64,000 nucleotides of DNA from Prostheceraeus crozeri (GCA_907163375.1 CAJQUW010003181.1:248001-312000); one strand, 5' to 3'. Positions 22,901 to 33,337 are shown, numbered from the stretch's first letter. The notes: a model not told the origin generated them from the sequence alone. Numbers and translations are program-made.

Positions 22901-25900
22901 CGCGTCAACGATGGTTCTTTGTTCTATCAGTTTTCATGATGGATGTGACAAGCGTGTCTTCAGTCGAATATCCGCAGTGTGATACGATACCTCCTGATCG
23001 CGGCTTCGCTAATGGTGACATTCTAAAGGAATTAAGCCTGGCATATGGAAGCAAAGCTCCATCGAGAACTACTGCTTATTTCTGGATAAGCGAATTTAAA
23101 CGCGGAAGACAATCTGTGGAGCAAGATTTTTCAACTGTTGGTCGGCCGCAGGAGATTCCGGAAGAGAAATCGAGTCAGTGCGGATTGAAGTGATTACAGC
23201 ACACAGAAGGATAACATCCGTGAGTTGTCAAGAGAGTTGCGAATCAGTTATCACTCCTGTCATGGCATCATCGAAAGACTTGGATATCGCCAAACTGGCA
23301 TCACGTTTCGTACCGAAGTTTCTGTCCACCTGAAATGAAGGAGAACAGACTTCTGGCGGCACAGTCAAATTTGGATCTCCTCGAAATGCACGGAGATCAG
23401 TTTCTGAACTGGCATCCTTACAGAGGATGAAACCCTTTAAGTTTGTATCTGCCTCCAAGTAAGCGAGAATCTGCAGAGTGGCGAAAAATCATGGGCGAGT
23501 CTGCCCCTTTGAAAATGCGATCCGGAACTATCACATCGCCGGTGTTGATGCTGACGGTCTTTTGGAACGCTTCGGGAATCCAACTGGTTGATTCTTTGCG
23601 GATAAAGGAGTAAGAATCAATAGCGAATATTATTCCAATCTGTTATATGAAGCGAGGAAGAAAATAAGAAAGCCCCGAAAACATTCCCCTCTACTTGCTT
23701 CATGACAATGCTCCGATTCAAACCTCGCAGGAGACAACCAATGCCTTAACGAGAAACGGATTTTCAACTATTGAGCCATCCTCCTTATTCACCTGACTTG
23801 GCCCCAAGTGACTTCTATCTGTTTAGATTCCTCAAAAAGCATCTTCGTGGACACCATTTTGAATCGCCAGTTGAAACTGCGGGATGCAGTTACTGAGTTT
23901 TTTGATTCTTTGACACCGGAATTTTTTCATAAAGCTTTTTGTGAATTGGCACTTTCGTTGGCAAAAAGTGACGAATGCTAACGGCTCATACATTGAAAAG
24001 TAAACTGTTTTCTGGAACAAAACATTTGTTTTTCCGTTAATTATTAGTCAGGTTATTAGTGATAGCTTAACTGTCAAGTTAATCTAAATATATTAATTCT
24101 AAATCGCTAGAATTTATAGGAAAATCTTGAAATTCAGACAAAAATGTTTGAAAATTTTGAAAAAATAGAAAACTGACCGGAAAAATTTCGGCAACCATAT
24201 TTCTCATGCCTTAAAGACCTAAATTTACATCTGAAGTAGTATTCGTTATCACAGGTTATCTGCAAGTAGGTTAGTCCGGGACATTTTGGATCACACCACG
24301 TATGTATTGCTTTCACAGAATATGTTTCATTTCTTGTCTAAATATGATGTCTGAATGCACTTGCGCTTCATTCATTAGTTTCGAAAGATCACTCATATGA
24401 AAGTGTCATCTGTAGGTGCTTTCTATCATAATCATAATATAAATATACCTCTTCGACTTTAATCTGCATAGTCAGTAACTCGATAAAGCCGCGTTTATCG
24501 CCAATATGTCACAATTTCACTTTTGAAATACATGAGGTTTTTCTATTCAGACTATTTATGAAAGCTCTGATCCGGCAGAGCTGCAGTTTCATTCCCTTCA
24601 CAACTTCGGGCTAGCTCACGGAATATAAAGGATGGGAAAAAACTTTAAAACATTAATGACTGCTGTGGTCCTTGGTGTCAATTGCAACTACCCATCATCA
24701 ATATCATTTTCATCACTTTTATAATCGCATCTATGAATGTGAAGGGAAATGGCGGTTTTAAATTCATTTTTGGAAAGCAGCAGCCGTATACAGTATGCAC
24801 CAGGGATGCGGAGTCCTATCATTCTGATAACTGAATAAACTGGCAACCTACATCATTTATCATTATAGGCTTACCTGAACATATTTTTAGTAATCATTGC
24901 TGCATCAATTATCAGTCATTTTCGATGAAAGTTTATCAAATGTCGCTTTACGTTGGATGCATGCGACTCGGTCCTCCCATCCTTTTTGATGTGTGCTTCA
25001 CACGGTTTTCCTCCAGTCTCTACCAGGTAGGAAAATCCCCATCCTTCTCCAAAAAATATGAGTTCACTTCGATATTAATATGCGCTTTAGGGGAGCCATC
25101 ACACACGATTAACGTAAGGGTAAGAGGTAATGTTCTCAAACAAACTAGTATTTCATTTTTGCCTTTTATGTGACCTTTGGTACGTAGGTGTGATCGAGGT
25201 TAGGAAGGCTTGTCTTCTCTACTAAATCACCGAGTGAAAAGACAATCCTTTTTTTACTATCACGGTTCATTCCCTCAACTATTGCAAACTTTGCATGCAC
25301 TGCTGTCCCTGTACTTTTGTTTGACGGAGAAAGTTTACATCAAGACAGTGTGAATGAAAGACAATGTACGAGGATCAATAATTTGTTAGTATTATATTTC
25401 GGGTCGTAGTTATAGGCCGGAGTCCGGAGTCCTATCATTTGATAGGACTCCGGGACTCCGACTCCGCATCCCTGGTATGTACTAGGCCTATGTATCGGTC
25501 AAAAATCAATGACTCAGCGAAGAATTCAGCGCAGATCGCTGATTTCCGTGATGGTGATTGACAAAGTCGTAAGCAAGGATGGGACCGTTTAACTTTTTTG
25601 TAACCGGTTAACCGGTAAAAATCGGTTAAATGAGGATTCCCGATCTGTCAAGGTTTATCGACAATTTTCAGTCACAATTATCGACAATATATCATTACAC
25701 AAGGTAAATTTAATCAAACGTCATAACCGATTTTGACCGTAAAATTTGATGTTTTAGTGGCCATATGAACATTAACGGTTTTACGTGGAGACTATTAGCC
25801 CAAAGAGACACAACACTGTAAGACAGAAAACTCTATCGAGGGGATCTACATTCAAAGGGTCAATCAAAACAACTGATGAGATGGATGACACAAGTTTGGC

Positions 25901-27053
25901 AGGTCCCTGAATTTTTGGACTTGATGCATGCTTTCTCTTTACTTAGCAAATTTTTTATTATATTTCTATATCTGTTGATCTCTCTTTGTGGTATTCTCCA
26001 CTCTCTATATTCGTTATCTATTTATTGGTTCCACTTCTCATTCTGTAATAAGCATACTAAACTAGGTCTATGTTATTTTTCGTGATATCTCATAAGTATT
26101 TCTAAGTATTTCTTATGTTTTTGATTCAAGTTTTGGAATCTTTTATGTCGACATAATTTGCATTTTGCCCGTGATCAAGCCATCAGTGCGAAAATTTGGG
26201 ATTGCTTATAAAATAAAGTTAGTTTTCTATTTCTTGTATTTTGCGCGGAAAAGAAGGGCCACTAACACCCAAAAAACGATGTTTACAACCGGTCAAGACA
26301 CAAGTCTAGCTGTGTTAAATAACAAACCTCTAGCTGTGTTAACCGATCCCACAACCCTGATCTACGTAATATTCAATCAACAGTTTTATTCCTGACATCC
26401 GCTTGGTTCACTTATGGCTTGGAAAGTCGCTCTGTAGTCACTCAATATCTCTGTCCCGTCATATGACGCAAGAGACACCATAAGTTTCAGCATAACTCGG
26501 CATCTTCCCCTTCGTAGAAATCATTAGAATTTCCGCCCCTAATCGCACGATTTTTAAATTCCGCGCAGGTTTATGATCGCTGACTTCCATCCTAACATTA
26601 CTATCTCAAACATAAAAAAGTCCATCCTTAAAATAGTAATGATAACAATTTGACGCTGCCTAGCATTAGATTGATAATTGATGAGTTCCATCACAACTTA
26701 CAAGAATAAGATGTTTGATGCCAAGATTTGGCTGCCAATCCCGCCGGCTTCATTGTATTAACGGCCGCGATTTCTCCTGTTAGTCGGTTGATATCTTGGG
26801 ATGGAAGATTTTCGTCACGAAATAACCTTTGGGGTTGGTTCTTTAGGATATGATTGTGAGAGGCACCATACGAACACGATATTGGCCGCTCTGAATATGG
26901 GAGTGCCTTCAGGTTCCTTCTATCACTGCTTGTATATCTGTCACATCAGCTTCGTTTAAGCGTGATATGAATACTTTCGGGTGGATTGCTAACCAGTTCA
27001 TGCAATTCTTTACTTACGTGTTTGGACGGGTCGATGGAAGGCATATTTTCCAT
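10795..27053 (-). CDS. UBE2S: Ubiquitin-conjugating enzyme E2 S (three coding exons)
   Basis: Three colinear minus-strand segments assemble into a UBE2S-like protein: 27053-26702, 13374-13151 and 10978-10795, joined by GT-AG introns of about 13.3 kb and 2.2 kb. UBE2S is the E2 that elongates K11-linked ubiquitin chains on APC/C substrates in mitosis, docking through its C-terminal LRRL tail. Visible here are [28 protein letters not shown] and the [10 protein letters not shown] block in exon 1, then [20 protein letters not shown] and [20 protein letters not shown] in exon 2. The end is [12 protein letters not shown]...KKSLRRL in exon 3. Intron phases agree (phase 0, then 2). Exon 1 is damaged by several small insertions and lacks the active-site Cys, so the locus is either a decaying gene or locally misassembled. 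Identity is strong; activity is doubtful. Confidence 0.8.
11056..12009. repeat. Inverted pair of Penelope-like tails flanking a LINE end
   Basis: Arms 11056-11139 and 11922-12009 are about 85% reverse complements, in UBE2S intron 2. Each contains CTGACGA, a short hairpin and CGAAA (11102-11130 on minus, 11934-11961 on plus). The LINE fragment 11440-11904 lies between them. Confidence 0.75.
11440..11904 (+). pseudogene. LINE reverse-transcriptase ORF, 3' end
   Basis: The plus-strand frames give the typical C-terminus of invertebrate non-LTR retrotransposon polyproteins: [20 protein letters not shown], then [19 protein letters not shown], then [11 protein letters not shown] and [12 protein letters not shown], ending at the stop at 11902-11904. 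One in-frame stop at 11581-11583 breaks it. The catalytic palm is absent: a 5'-truncated dead copy inside UBE2S intron 2. The same C-terminal block occurs in the LINE at 38530-40710. Confidence 0.8.
13151..13374 (-). CDS. UBE2S: UBE2S exon 2
   Basis: The acceptor cttttag lies just before 13374 and the donor AAT|GTAAGT just after 13151. In phase 0 it encodes [40 protein letters not shown], then a Ser/Asn-rich tail. This is the C-terminal helical part of the UBC fold, nearly identical to the human block [20 protein letters not shown]. No stops or indels are seen. Confidence 0.9.
14702..14750 (-). ncRNA. Type I hammerhead ribozyme motif, minus strand
   Basis: The RNA from the minus strand has all three core boxes in order: CUGACGA (14740-14734), then stem II, then GAAA (14720-14717). 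These are followed by a minimal stem III (ACG, loop UAG, CGU) and the cleavage site GUC (14710-14708). Stem I can form between CGUA before the core and UACG after the site. Stem II is partly degenerate. Very short stem III is characteristic of the hammerheads of Penelope-like elements and animal retrozymes. Activity is untested. Confidence 0.65.
14789..14830 (+). ncRNA. Hammerhead ribozyme motif, plus strand (core mutated)
   Basis: Inverted partner of the motif at 14702-14750. CUGGCGA replaces CUGACGA (one core change), stem II is perfect (GCCC, loop UUGUA, GGGC), then GAAA, stem III ACG/CAG/CGU and GUC. The A-to-G change in the first core box would be expected to impair cleavage. Confidence 0.5.
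15651..16132 (+). mobile_element. Penelope-like retroelement remnant (GIY-YIG end) with inverted flanks
   Basis: Flanked by inverted copies of agcagcaaggcttatttct (left 15651-15686, right 16098-16132). Between them is a frame (stop at 15942-15944) whose end reads [20 protein letters not shown] then [20 protein letters not shown]. This pattern (L..ES..I...KP.LN) resembles the C-terminal part of the GIY-YIG-type module of Penelope-like elements. About 95 bp after the stop comes TGACAAAGCC, loop, GGCGAAAGCT, the hairpin tail seen at other loci here. The RT is missing. The coding call is moderate; the inverted flanks are certain. Confidence 0.5.
16133..18950. other. UBE2S intron; no gene recognised
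   Basis: No credible exon. One short inverted similarity links 16520-16600 and 17515-17600 (aataagcacannCGACCAGG and complement), and both encode KH(R/M)RPGAS-like peptides, suggesting remnants of one unknown repeat. Repeated GCTGACCAGT occurs at 17310-17350. Confidence 0.4.
18951..19165. repeat. Possible MITE, GTGGGGCAC ends
   Basis: GTGGGGCACTCAAACCAGG at 18951 and the inverted CCTGGTTCACGGTGCCCCAC ending near 19160. A third, similar end (GATGTGCCCCACC) lies at 19370-19382. No clear target duplication. Confidence 0.4.
19668..19791. repeat. 124-bp palindromic MITE
   Basis: Ends GGTTATATGTAATAGATAAT and its near complement at 19772-19791, with a central GAGCCGAAGGCTC hairpin and inverted GGTCATTATT blocks. 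It contains no coding sequence. Confidence 0.7.
20816..21243. repeat. Inverted repeat with G-rich arms
   Basis: Arms 20816-20850 (GAAACTTCGGTACTTC...CCCCCC) and 21209-21243 (GGGGGGGGG...GAAGTACTGAAACTTC). The right arm immediately follows a LINE 3' end on the minus strand, so these may be two opposed LINE tails. Confidence 0.6.
21254..21475 (-). pseudogene. LINE ORF 3' end relic
   Basis: Minus-strand frames give the usual end of an invertebrate LINE polyprotein: PAGRPTKTW (one frame), then [20 protein letters not shown] and a stop at 21254-21256. Compare GRPRKTW and the DxxxRxxW pattern at the two other LINE ends in this window. Frames shift between segments. It is a dead 5'-truncated copy in UBE2S intron 1. 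Confidence 0.55.
22093..22455. repeat. Inverted pair of Penelope-like tails
   Basis: Arms 22093-22180 and 22373-22455 are inverted copies sharing ATACTTCGACAAGTTATTCT and CAAGCTTTCGAGTGAGG. The right copy has the full tail CTGACGA (22356-22362), a GAGTGA/TCACTC hairpin with loop CAGCC, then GAAA. The left copy lacks the CTGACGA part. Confidence 0.75.
22551..24300 (+). mobile_element. mariner element with 140-bp terminal inverted repeats
   Basis: A 1750-bp element flanked by TA on both sides (22549-22550, 24301-24302). TIRs 22551-22690 and 24161-24300 are 140 bp long with about one mismatch, starting CGTGGTGTGATCCAAAATGT. The interior carries a decayed mariner transposase. Such long TIRs are unusual for mariner, where about 30 bp is typical. 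It lies in UBE2S intron 1. Confidence 0.88.
22936..24020 (+). pseudogene. mariner transposase, decayed (DD34D type)
   Basis: The N-terminal helix-turn-helix is readable: [20 protein letters not shown] then [15 protein letters not shown], like the mariner motif ending in RGRxSVxDxxRxGRP. Catalytic pieces follow in shifting frames: ILTEDET (first Asp region), [11 protein letters not shown] near 23700 (second Asp), and [20 protein letters not shown] near 23780 (third Asp, the SDFYLF form of mariner). Multiple stops and frameshifts make it non-functional. Intact TIRs with a dead transposase suggest it was mobilised or fixed long ago. Confidence 0.85.
24801..25474. mobile_element. Non-autonomous hAT element, 674 bp
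   Basis: Ends CAGGGATGCGGAGTC and the inverted GACTCCGCATCCCTG, with direct repeats GTATGCAC (24793-24800) and GTATGTAC (25475-25482), an 8-bp duplication with one difference. The right end repeats GGAGTCC units. No transposase. It lies in UBE2S intron 1. Confidence 0.85.
25574..26358. mobile_element. Possible hAT-like element
   Basis: CAAGGATGGGACCGTTTAAC at 25574 and an inverted GTTAACCGATCCCACAACCC ending near 26358 resemble hAT ends, and CCGGTTAACCGG follows the left end. The flanking 8-mers do not match, so the boundaries are tentative. Confidence 0.3.
26702..27053 (-). pseudogene. UBE2S: UBE2S exon 1: UBC core with frameshifts and no catalytic Cys
   Basis: Begins at ATG 27053, 12 nt after an acceptor-like ctgtgcag, and ends at donor CTT|GTAAGT in phase 0. 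The first 31 or so codons are clean ([26 protein letters not shown]). From about 26956 onward the UBE2S homology ([45 protein letters not shown]) jumps frame repeatedly. I count at least six small gains and no clear loss. At the active site, GEI is followed by two Ala codons and VN where the family has GEICVN. Either exon decay or local assembly error; GC-rich gains near 26744-26766 (GCCGGC, CGGCCG) are odd. Confidence 0.75.
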
Positions 27054-27065
27054 TTCAAACTATGT

Positions 27066-28279
27066 CTGCACAGACACAAAATTAACCATATCACGCCCAA
27101 ATGAATGGAACGGATTAATAACAAATCATACAACCGTAATTCATTTATTTACTTCCGTAAAGTATGAACTTACAAAGCAGTACCTGAACCTAACACATAT
27201 AATAGACCACCTAATTTTCCTCTTCCTGTTCTTACAGTGCGTCGTGGTGTCTTATTAGAAGAAGACGGTGGTCTATTTTTTCCAAAAATCTCCTAGTCAC
27301 AAAAATCACTTAAATATTGTAATGCATTCGAAATTACACTATCAATCAACTTTTAACAAAATCACTTTTTCGCAAAAGCCTTACTAAATTAACGGACTAT
27401 GAACAATATCAATCAGCAAAATAGTGGAACTTAACGCACAAAGATTTCGATTCACATATTTAGGCATTGCTCCGATGCATCGACAGAATATTAATTTTTC
27501 TCAACTTACATTAGCGCAGTCCACTCTCTCACCTGCTCCAACTATGTAACACTAATTTACTTTCTCTTTTGACAAACGGCCATATATACAAATGGATAGT
27601 ACCATGCACCAATTCGCCAATCCTGTTTGGATTTTTTTTAAAGTATAAATTCAAATTTTTGTAGAGAACTATTTACTGTACGATGCTGATATCAATGTGA
27701 GATCTGAAGCATTGATCAGTTGCTTACATGAAGTGGCAAATTTGTTTCCACCGAATCTCTTATTGGCAGTGGAGTCCTTTTGCTGTGGTAGCGTGCGTAA
27801 CGAAACTGTACACTCCCTAAAAGCCATGCCAAACTATCTCTAAACTCATCATGGGAAGAAATTAATTTCAATTCACAAATGTGCGACATATCTCTATGAT
27901 TATGTAATTATATGAAGATCAAAATAACTAAGCGTATACATAATAAGACATTTTATTGATGTTGAGATCTATCATAATTGCAATGACAAAACATAACAAT
28001 AATAGACAATTGCTATGCTTAAACTCTCCATGTGAAAGAGTAACGAACTTTGTAGCGGTCGATTGAATGGATCATAATTCCGAGTTGTCTACGTTTTACA
28101 GTCTACCGTCTTTTACTTCCCACAATGTTATTATTCCAGCTCAGTCGCTGAAAATAGTAGGATCGCATTGCAATGGATATTTCTGTAGGATATATCGCGA
28201 AATTTGAAAACACACGCCTGCATTTATTCAAAAAGATACTTGTGAAAATATGCTTTGGCTCAACATTTAGTGAAATATA
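27066..28279. other. Upstream flank of UBE2S; no gene recognised
   Basis: A good plus-strand acceptor-like string (cctcttcctgttcttacag, near 27240) is not followed by recognisable coding sequence. I see no other feature. Confidence 0.4.
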
Positions 28280-28408
28280 TAAAATTTTGGGCTAGCCAAG
28301 TTCCTGCTGGTTGGTCTAAAATAACTTCCTTTTTGATACACTGTGTGATATGAAATAAAGGAGTTATTTAAGACCTTACCACCAGAAACTTGGATTCCCA
28401 AAATTTTA
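28280..28408. repeat. 129-bp palindromic MITE
   Basis: Arms 28280-28337 and 28352-28409 are roughly 80% inverted copies, TAAAATTTTGGG...CCCAAAATTTTA, enclosing a 14-bp loop. The target duplication is unclear, possibly TA. Confidence 0.7.
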
Positions 28409-28409
28409 T

Positions 28410-29753
28410 TTTACTTCATAGATACTGAAAATAATAGAGAAATTATTCAATAAGTCAATAACAATTTATTTCCGAATACATTGGATCAACATGCAGGAAA
28501 CATGTGAACAAAAAGCAGTAACTATGAAAACTTTGTAATGAACGTGTTCACTATCGCATGATTGCCCCTCTTTGTGAATGAATCTCATCTTTTATGTGTT
28601 ACCGCTTCAGCTTCTCTCTCCTGTTTCTCTTCCGTATTCTACATTAACCTAAATCGCCCACGCGCACATGGCACTGAATAAAGAGCTACCGCAGTGTGTG
28701 ACTACTATCACTCACGCTACAGACTCGCAACGACTGGTTTTTGATTAATGTTCTACTCGGGTGCATCAGACATCTGACAAAATACATTTCAAGTGTGTGG
28801 TCAATATCAATAACAAAAATATCGTGATAAGGAAGGAGAGAAAATATTCAGACTAGATTCTGCCTCTAAATGTCTTTAAGCTTGTACTGTCTTTAGTACG
28901 TTGTTGTAGTTCTTTAGCCTTTTGAAGGAATTAAGCAATACATACACGCAAAATCGTTTGGCACCTTCGCGTTCATCAACTTGTAAAACTCTGTTGCTCT
29001 CTTGCAGTGGCATAGTGCCAGTGAGAATTCCTTTCGTAATTTTTTATGTTTTTAACATTCTTTCGTAAAATTACACAAAACTTTCTGCCCGTGAATCAAT
29101 ACATAGCTCACATCAAAACTCTTCATGCTTCAATCGATTTCCACAAATGCTACTGACAACTTCCAAGTTGTGGTTTGATGATCTAAACTTCAATCTGATA
29201 CTGACATAGCTATAACCGGCTATGATTTCAGATGATCTCAACATTCAGGTATGATATCATAGTGTCCCTAAATAAGCATAACTCTAATAATTTAACCCAG
29301 AATGGCTATTTTTCTGAAAAAAAACCATTGTCCCTATGACAATTAGTTAACCGACCTGTGATCCTTAAATAAAACTGCTTGTCAACTATGGTTTGTGCAC
29401 CCCATAATTAAAATAGACTAAATTTTGCAAACAATTGCTTTATATGCCAGCATCGCGTGTATCGACTATCGTGCATGCTTGAAATACTACTTGAATAAAT
29501 CGCACTGCTTGTTTCCTTTATCATAATTCATTTATTGCTTAAAATAATTATTGCTGTTTTATAAAAATGTAAATTGACGGTGAAATGAATGTATTCCAAA
29601 TTCATTCTAGGACAGTAATTTACGGTATTCTCCTTGAATAATGATAAATTTTGTAGTCCTGATGTTGCATCTGATCTGAACTTTTTAAATTATGAAAGAA
29701 GCAAAATCCCGCACAGCATTTCATCTTTTGAGAACATCAGCATTCCTAATGTA
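28410..29753. other. No gene recognised
   Basis: AT-rich, without coding motifs or terminal repeats that I can identify. Confidence 0.5.
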
Positions 29754-29910
29754 CAGTCCGTTTCATAAAAAGTGGATCATCCTAAAATTTGACTAAATAA
29801 AACATACGTATGATACAGAAAGCATTTTTCATGTTATTTCATGTCCCTAATATATTTAAATGTCCATATATAATCTGATAAGCTATGATACAGTAACGGT
29901 TCTTAAGAAG

Positions 29911-30401
29911 CTAATATTTTGTGGCCCTACCCTTATTGTCAATGACATTACCAATTCGTCTAGGCATTGATTCGATGATATCGTTGATTTTTGACTGAGC
30001 AACTTTCTCCACTCTCTTTTTAACAGTGACGTAAGTTTGTGATACGCCATCTGTAGGTAGCAGTGAACGACGAACGTTACGTTTTAGAATAATCCATACA
30101 TTTTCTATGGGATTCAGATCAGGAGAACGAGACTTAGAAATAGACGAGTCTAGTGCAGCCATCTCAGTTAACGAGAGACCTGGATCAACTTTAACAAATC
30201 TCAAAATTAGGCGTCTCTACGTTTGGATGTTTTGCGTGGACGGCCAGAGCCCTCTTTACGACAGAGTCGAAAATCATCATTATGCATCGATGCACATTTG
30301 TGTAAGGGACATTTAGTCGCTTGCTTGTAGCTCGCAAGAAAACCCTCGTTTAGCAAGGCTGACACTTTGCCTTTTGTGAATGCGATCTCGTTATTGTTCA
30401 T
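29911..30401 (-). pseudogene. Tc1 transposase with internal deletion (DD34E type)
   Basis: The minus-strand 5' part (30401-30207) encodes the first helix-turn-helix, KGKVSALLNEGF, and the GSGRPRKT linker. The 3' part (30204-29911) encodes SRSPDLNPIENVWIILKRNV, the third catalytic (Glu) box of Tc1 transposases, and the C-terminus. The second helix-turn-helix and the first two Asp boxes, about 200 residues, are gone, and the two parts are joined almost directly. It is certainly inactive. Confidence 0.85.
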
Positions 30402-30729
30402 TTGTGCTTTGTATTGTTTTCAACCGGTAAGAGATAGATTTCTAGCTGAAAGCAATCAGGAGTGCTGCCAACACCACCGCAACGAAGTCAGGAAGCTATG
30501 GAACATGAAGTCCAGTTAATCACATGTAGCAGTTACATTATGGTTGATGAATGATGGTGCTATATTGGCTCTGATTGACCGATTTTCTTTATTTTTGTTT
30601 TGCTTGATAGCTTTTGGCTTGTAGAACAACATATTACATAACAAAGGAAACAAATGTAATTTTATAAGAGTGAGGTATGATTTTGTGTAACATTGCTAAA
30701 TGAAGATCAAATTATCTACTACTTTTTTT

Positions 30730-32199
30730 CAGGGTTGGTCGGCAAAAAAACCCACCCGGGGTTTTATCGGGTTATATCCGGGCGGGTTTTTCGGGTTTTT
30801 TATACCGGGTTTTTCGGGTTTAATCGGGTTTTTCGGGTTTAATCTAGTTATTTCGATTTTCTTGAAATTAAGAGGTAATCTGTTATTTTAAAATTATCAT
30901 TTTTATTGAAAAATCAAACTACATTTGCACACATCAGTGTAATGTAAACCATGATTAAAATACCAATATCATGAGAAAATATTGGGTGAGTACTTAGTAT
31001 CAGGGGTTACTGTATTTTTAGCCGTACTAAATATTCAGATAATTACAGGCTATCTAAAATAAGGAATCATATGAAGTTATTCTCTCACCTACATTTAACG
31101 AATAGTATACTTTACACAAGATTGGCTGGTTATCTAAAATTTATTAAGTTTTTTCTATTATTGTAATTATCAGAGAGAAAACACATGTGTAGAGGTCTAT
31201 AAAATTGAACTTTATATAAAAAATATGGTCAAAACGGGAAGATCTAATGAGTCATCTGACATCGATCACCAAATATCTGTTTGTCATACCGGTATCTCCC
31301 AAAAGTAAAAAATATCGCCTAGACAAAAATATAGGCCCAACTGTTATCAGTGTTACTGATACTAAAGCTAAATAATACGCAGATCGTTTCGTCGAACTTT
31401 CATATCATAATTTCGATTCATTTTATTTATTTATTTTTTGATAACCTGAGGATGGTCGTTTTGGTGTGGTCGAAAGACCTCGTCCTAATATGTGAAATCG
31501 AGGACGCACGCTCTTTCTTATGGTCCGAAGTGTCCCGTCGCAGACTTGCAGCCTGCTGCGGTATCAGTAATGACGCGCGCGTACCACGCACGCGCCACCC
31601 CGAACTCCCCATCATTTCCGATGTCTTTTGTATGCTATAATAACATTTAATGACCCAGACTTGTGGCAGTAGCTTTAATCATTGTTTGCCAATATCGATC
31701 TTATCTTACGCACTTTCGACGACTGCACCAGCCCACCCAAAGACATGCGACCATACAGCGTCAAACCACAATATGCGTGTGCTCTCCCGAATTCCCCATC
31801 ATCTCACGAATGCAATCACTACAGTCCCGCTGTTGACAAATCCAGGCTGGCTGATGTCCGGCGAGTCAGGGATGGACAATGGGCATCAAATCAGCATAGG
31901 CGTTTTTCAATTTCTTGCGCAATGAAAACATCGGACATTGACATATTATTCGGTTTTCCTTTTCAATATTTGGTGGTGTAGTAAGAAGCATGTAGATTAC
32001 GGAATTGTATACATTCCATACGATGATTTTTGAGAAGAGGCAGAGTCAATAAATCAGAAAAATGAATTGGCATTACTGTATTTTAATTAGAAGCATCGAA
32101 AAAATGACATAATATGGAAAAATCCATTTCACCCGATTTCGCCCGCCGGGCGGGTGAAATCGGGTTTTTTTCTGACCGGGTGGGTTTTGACCAACCCTG
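30730..32199. mobile_element. Non-autonomous hAT element nested in Tc1, 1470 bp
   Basis: Ends CAGGGTTGGTC and GACCAACCCTG, with subterminal ACCCACCCGG on both sides and CGGG(T/C)-rich repeats inside each end. The 8-bp duplication CTTTTTTT is present at 30722-30729 and 32200-32207. No transposase motif inside; a GC-richer stretch at 31450-31900 has frames without known motifs. Confidence 0.88.
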
Positions 32200-32699
32200 C
32201 TTTTTTTTATCTAAAACAGGAAATCAACTCAATATTCATGCTTGAAATTTCCAACAATGATATTAGTGAGCACAACTGACATATCTTCCAAATTTCAGAG
32301 AAATTCGTTCAAGTTTGGCGGAGTTAGACAAAGTTGAAGTTAAGGCGATGTTTAAGGGTGATCCATTTTTTATGAAACAATCTGTATATTTTAGAACATC
32401 TCCACTAACTTGGCCAAAATCTCTTATTTGTTTAGCTGCATAAAAAGCAGCTTGTTTACCTCCAGCCGTCATTTGCTCCAAATGGCATTTCGAATTTTTC
32501 TGATATCCACATTCTTAAATACTTACTTCTCAACAAACCTTCTGTCGTTACATCTGATATCTAATTTATTCATTATAGTTATGATAATATTAATCATAAT
32601 CTCAGCTTTGTCATAATTGATGCCAAAATCACCTTCTGGACAAAAATTTTAAAAGTATTCCTTTTTTATTGCTCAAGCCACGTTTGCTCTTAATCATTA

Positions 32700-33310
32700 A
32701 CAGTATAGGCTATCCATTATATGCAGTATATCCAGAACAAGATTCCACATCCTTCCTTGGATTGGCGGTTACGAATGACTTGTCATGGAAACCGTACTTC
32801 CAGTCCATTAGCATTAGCAGTCTCTATCGTGCCAGCAGCTATCTTCCACCACATACTGTCCATATACTCATATGATGGAGTACTGCCGTCATCTGTGGGC
32901 CGGCGCCCCACAAACACATCTTCACTTCCCTGAACGGGTTGAGAAACGTGTCAGGAATCTTGTGGGTGAAAAACTTGCTAACACGTTGCAGCCGCTCTCC
33001 GTCAGATGGGATGTTGCTTCACTCAGTCTCTTCTACACATACTATTTCGGTAGAAGCAGCTTTCCAGTAAACGAGTGAGTACCCAAACCTAACATCTTCT
33101 CGAGATGCTCACGTAGAGCTAGTGCACTCACATGCTATCATGTGATCTTGGAACGCGCACGTACTGTGAGTCGCTCGAAAAGCTTTTTGCTCGCACGGCA
33201 AGGATTTGGAATCAGCTTTCCCAGACCACTTTCCCTAATCAACACAATCTTGATACTTTCAAAAGGCGTGCGAACAGGTTTCTGATGCAGACAGCTTAAT
33301 CGGATTAGAG
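32700..33310 (+). pseudogene. LINE ORF 3' end relic
   Basis: Plus-strand frames read LGLAVTNDLSWKPYFQSIS, then MEYCRHLWAGAPQTHL and RWDVASLSLFYTYYFGRSS. This order (L-G-V-x3-DLSW, then LEYCxHxWxGAP, then RxDVASLxLFYxYYxGRCS) is the thumb/C-terminal region of a jockey/RTE-like LINE. Several frameshifts and stops. It lies tail-to-tail with the RT relic at 33338-34170. Confidence 0.75.
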
Positions 33311-33337
33311 TATCTGTTATTTTACTTTCATTCACTG

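Larger units (their letters stand above)
29754..32384 (-). mobile_element. Tc1-like element split by a nested hAT insertion
   Basis: Inverted ends CAGTCCGTTTCATAAAAAGT (29754) and the complement of CAGATTGTTTCATAAAAAAT (to 32384), each flanked by TA (29752-29753, 32385-32386). Without the nested 1470-bp hAT and its duplication the element is about 1.15 kb, shorter than an intact Tc1 because the transposase has an internal deletion. Confidence 0.75.

Noticed and set aside
24134-24316. Minus-strand 60-codon frame with [20 protein letters not shown], also mirrored at 22487-22717
   Set aside because: Both frames lie in the terminal inverted repeats of the mariner element, so the similarity is repeat identity, not a gene pair.
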